DNA of 64,000 bases from Chrysomallon squamiferum (Eukaryota > Mollusca > Gastropoda > Neomphalida > Peltospiridae): assembly GCA_012295275.1 (NCBI GenBank), contig CM022679.1, positions 18,722,842 to 18,786,841 on the forward strand, written 5' to 3'. A program made the position numbers and the translations under genes. Positions 10,746 through 23,900 of this stretch are shown in pieces (within the stretch, counting starts at the first letter, position 1; every line of letters begins with the position of its first letter). Under the pieces are notes generated by a model, which was not told where the DNA came from, made no database searches, and saw only the letters and a program-made list of their open reading frames with translations.

Positions 10746-13700
10746 ATGCCACTTGTTGTTGACAGAAAGATAGTGGAAGATATTCCATCTACTACTGTCG
10801 ACTTTTTAAAGACATACCCTAATTTTAAGGTTAGGTTTTGCACTTTTAACAATAATAAAGAAATAACTGAAGAGTTAAAACAAAACTATTAATTGTATTA
10901 TTATTATTTATTAAATTAATTAATTAATTTATTATTAATTTTTTGGTGTATATAAATTATGATGTACAATAATTTATAATTAGAGGTAAGATCCTTTTTA
11001 TCATTTGTGTTATTAGAATTCATGAATTTGTAAACTAAATCATTTGATCAGTTAATAATTCAAAAAACATAAATATCTAAGAAATGCAAAATATATTTTA
11101 TTACCTCCGAAAAATAAATGAAAAAAAGTAATAATAATAATTGTTTATACATTGTTTGTTTCAGCATTCCTGTGAACACTTGTGTGACCAGAGAGTCTGT
11201 GAAGTGGGTCCTAAAGGTCTTCTCTATGTTGGTCAGAGAGAAATAGGTGCAACAATTTCTGATGATGGTTGGTTTTTCTTGAGATATAACTGCTGATATC
11301 ACTTATATATTTCTTAAGTGTTTTTACTCTCTTCAGTTTGCTTATAATATATACAGAATATACATATACATCAGGGATGGAGTAATAATGTTACCAATGT
11401 AATCATTTGCTGTAGAATTACGTTGAAAAAGTAAACCAATGATAATAACTACAAAAATGGTTGCTTAGTAAAATATACGTAATAATGATACACATTTAAT
11501 ATATAACTAAGATTACATCCACAATTACCTTAAAGGATGAATACAAATTACGTAACAGAAAACAGATATAACTTCAGTTTGCATTTTTTTTCTGTATAAA
11601 TGACAAATGTAACAATTTGAAGACAACTAGATATGTGCATAATGAAAGAGTATGCAATTTCAAATGAAATAGAAATGGAAGAGTATTGTGTTCATAACAT
11701 GAAACCCCATTTACAGGTACTACAAAGAACTGCTAAAACCCACCTAAGTCATACTGATGCAGCATTCTTATTTCCAGCACACTATCTACCATCATAAGAA
11801 TACTTTATAGCTTTTAAAATATATGTATTTTTTAAATGTTGCTTGTGAAACTGTAATTATTAAATATATTAATTTAATTTTAAATAATAAACATTGTAAT
11901 GTCCAAACTCTATTTTTTTGATAATTCCAACAAACAAAAATAATAATATCTGATTTATGTTAATAATATTTTTCAAATTATTTATGATACAGCATTTTTA
12001 CCTGTGAATTCATTTGCTGTAATAACAATCTGGTGTTTAGTAAAATAACTTAAAAATGTGATCATGAAAAGTAATCAGGGCATATATAATACTTTTGGCT
12101 GTACAGTTAATCCAAAAATCTCAAATGATCTAATACTATGTTATTTTGTTTTATGATTTTTTTCTTTTCAGATCTCTTGCTTTCACTTTTCATTTGCAGT
12201 AATGTTTTCATTTTCGTTTTAAATGCATATTAGGAAATGTTGAATTAAAATATTTATTTATTATTATTTTATTTTGCTATTTCATTTGATTGTTGTTGTT
12301 GTTTTAAATTAATTTATGATTTCCTTTCTGTTTTCTATTTTTTTAACTATATTTATTCAGTATTATTATTTACTGTAACATTTTTATTTATTTTGTAAGA
12401 TTTTAACTGTGTTCAGGTGATATTTATTGTGATGAATGATAAGGAAGGATCATTTTTATTTTGGTTTTTATATTTTCATGTAATTTGTTCTTTAATCAGA
12501 TGACGTGCAAATTATTGGAAGTGATGATGCCACAACCTGTCACATTGGGGTTCTTATACACACAGGTACATGTTTTCTTCAGAGCCAGACAAAGATCACA
12601 CATTAATATATACTTCATTCTCCTTAAACCTTACATTTGGAAGTGTTTTCTTTTTTACAGTCCATATCAGTTTTTTGGTGTGGAACATTTTAACAGTTTA
12701 TTTTTAAATAACATCATTTAATTTATGTGCACTTTAATTATTGCCATTACATTATTTAGTAAAAAAACCAAAAACACATTTCTTTTTCTGAAACGTTTAT
12801 CACATTCTCATGGCTATATAATTCTTGCAGTAGATGTGACTGGTGACAATGTTTGAAGCAAACAGAATATTATTTATATGTTTATGACTTTTTATATTTT
12901 TTCTTTAAAATGCATTACATTTATAATATTCATTTAATACAAACAGTAGTTGACTATGTTATTTTATTAATTCAGGGTCTGGAGCTGTATGTGTGGGACA
13001 TTTTGATGGGTGTGGAACAAAGAAAGGATTTCATTCCATGGTAGATCTAGTTATGGAACTGTCAAAAGATAAACCTTCTGGAAGGTTATTTTTGCATATT
13101 ACTTATAAATACTTAATCAGAATTTAAGATTGGAAGCTTTGATAAAACATTTTTTGTATCTGCAACGAGATGTTGTTCTTTAATATTATTACTGTTGTTA
13201 TTGTTGTTGTTGTTGTTTTATTTTTACTTTTATTTTTTTATAGGCTGGAAATGCATCTGGTAGGAGGATTTAAAGATGAAAACCGGCTTTCTGCACAACT
13301 CTCTTTGGAAATTATAAGTCTGTGTGTTGAATATTTATAATACAGAATTTAAATAGTCATTCATGTGTGTTTGTGAGGAATAGGGCTATTTTTGTGTTTT
13401 ATTAGGGACTTGACAAATCTGATGTGATGCAGTAAATTATGTATATCAGAGTTGTATCGCCCTTTCACCCACATATACACATAAATGATTATTTTTTTCT
13501 TGTCTACTGGACATAAAAATCATAGTGTATGTTCAAATAGTCCAATAAGTTACATAAATAATATAAATCTCACTATTAATAGTAACAAAGCTCAAAATGA
13601 TTTATATGTTTAGTTTAAAATAAAAACCACAACCATATCTTATTTAACATTTTATATTTTCCTGGTATATGTTATTCAGAGATAAACATTGTAAACGAAA

Positions 13701-16686
13701 AATGAACAGGCCAATTTCACTTTCCAGTGACAAATATAAATGCAAATTTTTAATGAAATAATACTTAAACTTGAAGCAATATGTAATCAGAAGTTCATCC
13801 ATTAAATTCATATATTAAATTGTTAAAACAGCATTAATAACCATATGTTGACAACATTATGTTTTCTTTAAACAATCCTGTACTGACATGTTTTTCCTTA
13901 CTTGACTTTACGCTGGCTATACAGCAATTTACACACAAGGATGCCTGCAATAATAATAAAAGTTGCTGAATTTTTATCGTTAAATTAATTTAATAAGTCA
14001 ACTACTTATTAAATAGAAATGTATATTTAATATTGTTGAATGAGATAAACAGCCATAATATTTGGCATAAGAATATTTATAATTTCTATGTTGAAACCAT
14101 TTTTAATTATTGATTAACTTAATATATACAAATGGTTTATGGTTGCAGAAGTTTTAATGGAGCATCCTAAAGAAATATTTTTGGTTACTGCTTGTATTAC
14201 AGGTAAAAAAAAAAAAAAATTCTTTTGCATCAAAAGAGTATGAAGTTTGCTGATACTTACACATAACAGTTACATAAAAAATACTTATAATGCAGGTGTT
14301 TAATGACAACACTGTGAAACTGGTGTCTTGTGTTAAGTGTTTTCTGTGTTGATAAGAGTGTTTTTGTCAGATGTACTCTTGATATAATATTTGGGAAATA
14401 TTTAATTAATTTTTCTTGGTTGAAAAAATGTTCTGTTATTTTATTTATTTTTAATTATTATTTTTTGTTTTTAAGAAAAGCTTAACACTGTCTTAAGATA
14501 AACATATAAAATCAACAGAGTATTGTGAGAGAAAGTTTATTATAACTGTGTTTTGTATATTACAGACTACAATACAGTTTATAAGGAAGGCATTCCATTT
14601 CCCATCATTTATGGCTTGGGTAAGAAAATTATAAATACTATACCATTGAATTTATTACCTTGATACCAATGTGTGTTAATAATAATAAATAAAAATTCAG
14701 AAAGAAATTGAATAAAAAATTTATTAGTAAAACAAAGAAAATTATGAATTAAATGTGTTTAGCTTAATATTTTAATATTATTTCTATGATAAAATGATGA
14801 TCTGAGAGGAAATTAGCCAATTTCTTTTTTATTAATTAGCATTTAAAATAGACAGGAAAGTGGACATCATAAATCAGCTGTAGGCATTCACTAATATAAA
14901 GGCCATTCGGCTGCAGGTCTTTGCATTTCACAGTTTCTATGTACATGTTTTTAAAAATGGAAAAATACCTGGTATTCACTCTTAAAAGTGTTAATTTAAT
15001 AAAACCTGAAATCGTATCATTTGTATTAAATCTTTTCTGTTGCATATTTTATGGTGTGGATGTGTCTATCTGTATATATGTATAATTTGGTCAATTCAGA
15101 TTAGCCAGTAGTTCAGATTTTGGGACATTTTAGGGTAATAATAACAACCTTAGGGAAAAACATTTCATTTCTATTTTTTATTATTAAAAAACTCAAAACG
15201 AAACAAATTATTATCTTTTTATATTTTTAACTCATCATTCAGCTGTTGACATAAAACAAAGGAAGTTATTTAGAGCCACATTTCCTGACAAAGGACCAGA
15301 TATCCCATTAAGAGGAGCTAGAAATTTTACTGGTGGAAAAGAGGTTTGTGTTTTAAACAATGTTATTGAGTTATTATGTGCCAGATAACCCAGTGACTTT
15401 ATCCTCACAGCCTCAGATTTTGCTGTAACTTTTTATTTTTGTTCAAATATTTTTTGTGCATCATTGTATGATTTGTATTTGGATTTTGTGGTTCAAATTT
15501 CACAAACAGAAAGGAAATTGACTAAGTATTCTAAATATATCATTTTGTTTTAAGCTGACCTGTATTTATGATTAGGACCTGTCTTTAATACAAGGATATA
15601 TTTAATAAATATTTAAAAATGTTTTTAGTAGGCCGATTTTTTTAATTGCTTTATTTATTTGGAGATGATTTTTTTACATAATTCAATCCATTTTATTTTT
15701 GTTCTATTTATCCTAATACCTTATTTTCTGTGAGCACTGTAATAGAAAATTAATGCACAAAGCATATGATGCAGATTGATGGGTAAATACACTTTCAAGC
15801 ATTTATATTTTATGCATTGCAAGTTTTCTATTCATTTTTGCAAGTTCATTGTGCATAATGCATTGTGTTCTTACATGCATACATACATGCACTGAAACAT
15901 AATATTGCATGTCTATAATTACAACAGCTAACAGTACCTGTAATAAGGGCAAATTTGTAATCAATAAGCTCTGCAGAAATATAATTTCATAAATTTTATT
16001 GTTAATTTATTTTTTATTTCAGATGATCAGTATATATGATGCTGATAACAGAATGATGACAATTGGTCCTTTCACTTACAGGAAAATAAGTTATCTTGAC
16101 ATGTGGTTAGAGGCTTCTGATGAATTCATAAGACAGGTACATTATTTTGTGGTACCAAGATTGGAAATATTTTCAAGTAATTGAATAATACACAGTGCAC
16201 AAATACATCAATTTCTTTTTTGTTAACAGTATTATCCACCAGTGCTCATGAGTGTAATTTTGATACATTGAAAAGGTTTCTTTGGACAGATAGATCTCAA
16301 TATATTTTAGTTTGCCATCTCAGGAATTACTTGGAACACTATTAATGATGTGGAATTATGGATTATCTAAATTCATTAATAATTATTTTCCAATGCTGTC
16401 TGAAAAAAATTAAATGCTTAGATAATATTTCTTAAATTGTTTTTCTATGTACAGAAATATTCTTTCATAGCTTTGATATTAAATTTATGTCATTTAACAT
16501 TATATTTTGCAGAATTTATCCACCTCACCTGCACAGGAACCTCCACATTTTGTAGCTAATGTGCGACTGTCATTGAAACAGATGTTAGATCATCCAAATC
16601 CAATTAAAACAATGTTCACAAATGGAAAACCTAGGTTATACAAGATGCAGTCAAATGGAGAGTGGAAAAGAATAGACAAAATATGA
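10746..16686 (+). CDS. NTAN1: Protein N-terminal asparagine amidohydrolase, 10 exons
   Basis: NTAN1 deamidates N-terminal Asn to Asp on proteins. Asp is then arginylated by ATE1, and the protein enters the Arg/N-degron route to the proteasome. Exons: 10746-10829, 11165-11267, 12500-12565, 12976-13084, 13244-13317, 14149-14202, 14566-14619, 15243-15343, 16023-16136 and 16513-16686. They total 933 nt and encode 310 aa, the same length as human NTAN1. All junctions are GT-AG and stay in frame. Landmarks in order are MPLVVDRKIVEDIP, GPKGLLYVGQREIGA, GSDDATTCHIGVLIHTG, GSGAVCVGHFDGCGTK, RLEMHLVGGFKDENRLS, EIFLVTACITD, FPIIYGLAVDIK, MISIYDADNRMMTIGPFTY and STSPAQEPPHFVANVR. The Cys of DDATTC, residue 76, aligns with the catalytic Cys75 of the human enzyme. 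The gene looks intact. It diverges from RPSA and converges on RRN3. Confidence 0.95.
14462..14496 (+). repeat. Dispersed 35-nt repeat, copy 1
   Basis: This 35-base segment ending in CTTAACACTGTCTTAA differs at one base from 24003-24037. It sits in NTAN1 intron 6, whereas the other copy is in an RRN3 intron. The TTTTAATTA sequence just upstream is also shared, so the element was probably longer. Confidence 0.7.
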
Positions 16687-17324
16687 AATATTCATTAAAC
16701 AAAATTATCCCATCCACATATCCTTGTTGTCTTAGAGAAGTGTATAATATATTTTTATCTGCACTTAAACCAGGTTTTTGTTACTAGTAATTTTTAGGCC
16801 AAGGCAACAATATAGAACAAATGTTATCTTTACTCAGAAATAATTTGTGAGATTAATTCTTCTTTATTTTTTAATGTTTTGTTTTTTTGACTTTACATAT
16901 ACAGGCTAGTCCCTATAAATACCAGATGTTTGCACACCCAGTTCCTTTGATTATTTTTTATTTATTTATTTAGTTATGCTTTTGCTTCATTACTTTCTTT
17001 CACTGAACAAATGTGAAGATATATATAGACACTGATTGTTTGTCCAGTTCTGAACCAAAGCTTCTATTCTGTCTGGTACAAAGATAACTAGTATGGAAGA
17101 AAAGGTTATGGGTCATTTTAACACTTTTGCCCTAGGCCCCAAGGTATCAGAACAATGAACAGTGTGTATCTTTCATGCAGGCAGTCGTACTGGATGTCTA
17201 ACAAAGATGTGGCTTGTAAAGTTTGGAGTAAGTTGATTCATGCCCGATTCAAGTAGAAGACAGTAACACATTGCTTTAAGAAACAGTAGTTTATTGCCTA
17301 TATAAATCGCCTGAATTGGAATTG

Positions 17325-17330
17325 AATAAA
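17325..17330 (+). terminator. Candidate NTAN1 polyadenylation signal
   Basis: AATAAA lies 640 bases after the NTAN1 stop codon, in the short space between the NTAN1 and RRN3 3' ends. Other AT-rich variants are closer, so the site actually used is uncertain. Confidence 0.3.
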
Positions 17331-17945
17331 ATGAGAATAATAATAAAACAAGAAGAAAAAATCAAAGAAATTATCAGTTCTGATAACAAATATCATTTAT
17401 TGAGATAAACCATCACATCAGATCCATTTCTTTTTCATTTACTTTCTGCACAGAGAGTGTGATATATATGAGTCACTTGACTAAAGAAAAACGTTTACAG
17501 GAATATTATATTGAGTACAATTTCAAAAGTCACCGTTTGAATAAACAGATCAAAATTAATATCACTTTTACATTGTAATACTTTAACCTTTTTTGTGTTA
17601 AATTATATATAATAAGTAACCCCAAAATGTTTCATTGAAAGTAAATGTATTTGAAAGAACACTTCAGTGCCAACTAATTTCTAATTCCATTAGACCGATG
17701 TTCCTAATAATATCTTTAAAATTATTTTAAAATATATTTTTTAATTCAATGTTAGTACTATACATTAGTAATTATGTAACTTTCATAATGTATTATAAAG
17801 TAAATAACCAAGAAACACAAATTACATCAGTTGACATTTAAAGCTGCAATACAGTATAAATTCCTACTGATTGTTATTTTGATCCTTTAATTAACTATTT
17901 GAAGAATTAAAATATATATATTTTCATTATTTAGTTAAGTCTCAT

Positions 17946-17951
17946 TTTATT
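17946..17951 (-). terminator. Candidate RRN3 polyadenylation signal
   Basis: On the minus strand AATAAA begins 11 bases after the RRN3 stop codon. If used, the 3'UTR would be very short. The RRN3 and NTAN1 transcripts end towards each other here. Confidence 0.4.
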
Positions 17952-17962
17952 TTCTGGTTCTA

Positions 17963-20900
17963 TCACAAATTTTTGAAACCTGGTGATGCACCATAATGTA
18001 GGAAGTCAGTTGAGGATTTTCCACTTGTGAAGTCTGGTACTGATGCAAAATCAGGGGAAACAAGTTCTTTTGGAAGAAAATCATCTTCATCCTTAAAACC
18101 ATGAATATATCAAAAATCCCAGCTTAATATGAAATGACATGTACTAGTTTTTTTAAGAAACTGTTTTCTTTTTCTTTTTAAAGATTAAATAAATAAGTGA
18201 AAAATATAGTTTAATGTTCTGCATTTAAAGTAACACATTTTGTATGATGATCATGATCATGATTCATGATTCAAAATATTTATTCTGGAAAAAATAATGT
18301 TTATATTACCATTTAAAATAAATGATTAATAATAATTTAATAAAATTATTTCTTTTTACTTAGTAACAGATATTTTGTACTCCAGAATGGATTAAGGAAG
18401 TTACCTCTTTATCAACTGCCTCTTCTTCAAGCTGAATAGTGCCACTGTATTCTCGGTAAAAAGGAGCAATGTAAGATCTTGATCTGAGAAAACAATAAGA
18501 TACATTAAATGATGTAGGTTTTAAAATAATAAAAAATGAATTTAACTTATACAAATTCCTGTCTACCTGTTGACACCAGAGAACAATGCATATTGCAAAT
18601 AACCTGCAGATTCAACAGGAATTGACATCTTAGTCAGTACTTGAACAAATCTGATCATGTAGACTTGCCAACTACTGGCTGTATGCTTAAAGCTGAACTA
18701 TATTAGTAAATACTATACTGAATAATATTCTGAACGACTTAATCAGGATTTCCAAGAATGGACAAGACATTGCTTTGTTCTGATTTCAGGAAGCCTCTGT
18801 AAAATTTAAGAAAAATTAAAGGTGAAAAATTTATAGGCACTGACCAACCAAGTGTTTATGTGTTCAAATATCTATGTTGTGTGTTTGAATGAATACTTGG
18901 TATTTTCAACAAATCTGGCTTATCACATCATTTCTTCACAAAACCTTTTTTCTGTAATGTGTCCAGACGGAAATGTCACTTTTCCCTATTTTTTAAATCT
19001 AGCTTGAACCCTGATGCTTTTAATTGATAGACAGAGCTTGAATATATAGAGTTCCATCAGTAAAACTGATTACATAAGAAAAGTCTGCAATGTTGCAAAA
19101 TTTCCCTTTGTGCTGTCTTAGATGTTTTCAATCATACATTCGTGATAATATTCATCCTTGAAACAGTCAAGTGATCAATGTGATAGTTACTCCCAACTAA
19201 CTTAAATGATCTCATGGCAAATTATCTCAATACCAAAATTAACCACAAGACTAGTATTTGCATAAGTTTCAACATTAAATGTCCAGAGTATCTGGATGTG
19301 ATAAAAGAGTGTAATCTGCCTAATATGTCTTTGATTTAACATTCTTGACAATAACATAACTACTGTCTTTATAACGGTGCACCTTGGACTAAGTAGTAAA
19401 TCCATATAGCATTAATGCAAGTCCTAACTGTCATACCAATTTTGTGCTTAGACCCTGTCCACATAATTTATTTAGTCATCAGAGTTTCATCTTACCCTGC
19501 ATATTAGTCATATAAACATGAAAATCCTCCTTCAGGAGAATGCTTGTATCTTAAATGAAACATACTTTATCTTGAGTGTCAAAAGTTTTAGATAAAGGAA
19601 TTCCTTAATTGCACTGTTTTCATCGTATTTAGTAGGTTGATTTTTCTTAATATTTAAAACATTTTATTCTGTTTTTTATTTTATTTTGTTTATTATCTGG
19701 AATGTTATTGTTTTTTTCAGACTTACATTGGTTTCCAATCATAAACAACCAAGTTACAGAAAGCAAGGTATTTCATGGATTCAAACTTAAGTTAATTTCA
19801 GTAATTTGATTGAAAAAAACTCACCTAACAAGTAAATAAGGATCAAATGGGAAAAAAAAGTCAAATGGGTTTGATTCTTCCACTGGACCTGTATTAGTGT
19901 TTGAAGGTGAAAACACTGGCAGTATGCAACGTTCATTTTTATCTATAATTGTATCACAAAATGCTATCTGGTGCATTCTAAAAAAAAGAAAAGAAATGAC
20001 ACATAATGAAAAAGTATAAATTATATTGAACATTACAAGTACATCTCCATTGAGTCTGACAGTTATATTAATATTACAGTCTTTATAATGACTGTTCGTG
20101 TTAGAGTTCATTGTGAGAAATATGTTTTTAACAAAGAATAAAACAGTAATCCACTAAATTTTAAATATAGCTCACCTTGTCAAAGATGCAAATGTTTTAA
20201 CAACAATAGGGGAACAAACTTTAAGTGGGTTAAGTCGGCTTGTAACAATTCTCTGAAAGTTTAATGACTGTGCCCACTTGTAACCTGAAATAATAAATAA
20301 TACATCTTATTATCAAAATAAACATATTAACAGAAACAAAATCATCTGAGAAAAAACATATTTCTCAAAAAGAGGTTGAACTTCCCCTCGGTGAGTTTAG
20401 AAAACAAAAAAACATATCAACTGTTCTTCTTTTAAACAAACAAATTAAAAACAAAATGATAACCAAATTTAGCACACATATGAAATCTTTGTATGTTTTC
20501 AGTTTGTTAATAGTAAGTGTATTATTTAATCAGACAGCTGGTCAGATTTAAAAGGGTAACTGACAATTAACAGCTCTTTCGTTTCTCAATACTAACACAT
20601 TTCAGAGCAGTTCAAGTTTTAACCTGTAGAAATATTGTTAACAAATAAATATTATTTTAGCTATATTAAAAGACATTTAAAAAATGTAAGCAGCAAATAT
20701 ATTTTTCAATAAAAACTAAAATTTAAGTCTCATTTAAGTATCATTCCCATGTTGTTCACTTACCTTTTTTCTTCTCAAAGATTTCTTTCTTCCTGAAGCA
20801 GAAGACGTAAAAAACAGCCTGACAGACTGAGTAAAATGGCCTATGACAAGTAATATCAACCTGGGTGGTATCAGCACTGACCTGGTCAAGATATCTGTGT

Positions 20901-23900
20901 ATCCAGGTTACCATCAGATTTATCACATCTGTCAGTGTGCTGGAATATATCATAAATGTTTTCTTATTAATAATGTAACCTCCACATTGTGAAATAAGAA
21001 ATAATATTGAATTCAGTGTACTATTTTACTTTGATTTAAATCATTAATGGAACTGTTCAGATTCCATCAAAATGTAATTTTAGATATTTCTAAGGCAATC
21101 ATTTTATAGGTTTCAAATAAATATATATGGGATAGAATTACAGCAGTACTGTAAATAGTACTTTGATGAGAAAAAATATTCTAAATACCTTTAATATAAT
21201 GTCTTTGGATAAAATCTTGCAAAAATAGATAATTTGTGTAGGTAAAAAAAAAAACAATTCTCTCCAGAAGGTCCATTTAACTGTGGTTTTATAACTGTTG
21301 CACAAAAGAACAGATTTTGCTGGAAAAGACAACTCAGTAGTTTTGATTTCATACAAGTGTTTATAAATAAAATGTAACTGTTACCTGACTGATACATAGG
21401 TAGCTCTGGACAGAAGACTTCCAATGTAGCCAACTGCATTCTGGCGGAAAACAGATTGTGTATTTGGATCTTGGAATTTCTTCCACAAATAATCTATAAA
21501 ACCATCACATATTGGCTGAAACAGTAAAAGACTTCAAGCATAAATATGTTTAAATGTTACAAAACTAAGTTTAAACAAGTGTAGACCACACATCATTGGT
21601 TTCTTGTTTTTCATGCCAGATTGATTCAGTTTTTTCATCCAAAATGTTCCAAAAGAAGTATTAGGTCATCATCCATTTTAATGTTTTTCTTTTTGCCAGA
21701 GAATACTTAATTTGAATAAGGCTATTTTTATATTATTAAACTAATCAATAAAACCAGAAAGTAACTCTGAAATTTGAATCTAATGTTTTTTCAACATTTC
21801 TGACTGACACTCTGAGACTGGTCTTCTGAGGACTTATCCATGTTTTTAGAAGATGTTTATATACAAATATATAAACGTAACACAGATTTAAATTTTTTTT
21901 TTATTTTTACTCACCATTTTGAAGCTACACAGATAAAACATGATAAACTGTACATGGTTCAAAGCACTTGGAAGTATAGTCCGATCAAATACATACAAAA
22001 ATTCTTTGTAAAGTTTTTTAGTTGTTTCCCAGTCTAACTCACCTAAAAATGTCAAATTTTAAAAAGAAAAGAGAAATTTTATTAATTATGAACACGTATA
22101 TTAAGTGAAAGAAATAATGTAATAAAACATTAACTTTTTAATAAAAATTGAACATGGAAAACAAAACATATAAAATTGCAACTGAATATATATGTTTATT
22201 TATTTTCTATAATGAAAATTGGTTTCAGCATTAGTAACAAAATGTGCATTAAAAAAAAAAAAAAAAGGGGTAAAAAAAGGTAAATAAGCTTGTTACAAAT
22301 TTAATACATCATAAAATTAAACATACCTAAAGGCCAACATAAAGAATGTATGTAACCAAGAACAATCTTCATCATCACATCAAGTTTGTCTGCCATTTCA
22401 TGTGACATTTTTGCTGAAATCTCATCAGAATACATTTCATCCTATATTAAATATAATGATACAATTTCTATCATTTAACACTGATCAAAATATAATAACT
22501 TATATTACTTGGATTCCATTGAAGCAAAAAAATAAAAATATATATAAAAATAAAAATAAACAATAAAAATGATAATAAAAATAAAAATAAATGAAAGGTG
22601 TTAAAAAGGATCAATGAAACTAAACAGAATATACTTGATAAAAAAAAAACAATTTTGAAAGATTAATAATGTACTGTCTGAGAAAGATATTTAAAATTAT
22701 CAAGGAATGGTAAAGGTGGGAGTATATTTGTAAAGCAAAGACAATGCTCGTTAAAGCAGTTTAAAAAAAATGAAGACAATTGAACACTTTTAATCATCAG
22801 TCAAAATGGAGTATTTTTCTGATTAGCCTAATCAGAAAGGAGACATCATTTATTGAGACATCATTATCTGCCTGATAATCTAACAGTCATAATTATTTGA
22901 TAAAGTTTTGTTAGCAAATTAGTAAGAAAACATGTATACAAACTTTTGTATGGCAAGTTTCACCTTTAGACTATTTGAATTTTGAAAGCATCAGAATAAA
23001 AACACACAAACTAAAAGTATCCATATTAACAGTTTTAAATTATGAATTACCTTCATTGACTTCTGTATCAATAATGCTTGCCTTTGTTTCTACTATCATA
23101 GTTCTAATTTTTGTCATTAGATGGTATTCTCACCTTGTCAGATACTAAAACTCACCATATCCAAAAGAGTAGATTCTCCTTCCATGTGTTCATTGTCGTC
23201 TTCTGCTACAGTGATATCATCTCTCGATGCACGCACCTGTTATTAATCATGCACAAAAATACACATTTCAACAACAGAAAAAAAAATAGCAAAGTTTTTA
23301 AACATTTTTATATTACTTTTTCATAATTTTCAAAAGCTGTGTTAGGTATTTCCAAGTTTTGGGTTCTGCTTTTCTCTATGAAATGATTTTAATATTACTG
23401 TCACTATTCTCATAAACCTTCAGTTCTCCTAATACCTACTTTCTTATTTTCTTTAATTATTAGATATTCAAAATTCAACAGAAATGAGAAAACTCACATC
23501 AATGCTTATCATTCTGTTTACAATAATATCTAGTATTGATTTTCTCTCCTGTGGTATGTATTTGGTAACCTCCAGTAGATTTCTGATGTAGCATTCAAGG
23601 CAGTAGCTGTCCCGCATGATGAAAGGGAAATTTTGTAGCAGTAGTGGAATTAACAGTGTAGGAGTCCTGAAAAACATTGTTATAGATGAAAGTAATTTTT
23701 TTAAACCTTTCTTTCCAGACAATAATTTTTGTGATACTAGTCTGCAATTATTAAATCTGTAAAAATGAATAAAATATATAAATAAATAAATTAATTAAAA
23801 TCAATTGTATACACTATATGGTACCTAAATTAACATTATCCAAAATACTACCTCATATGAAGAAAAATCACCCATAAAAGTCAGCACAGACTGATCTGAG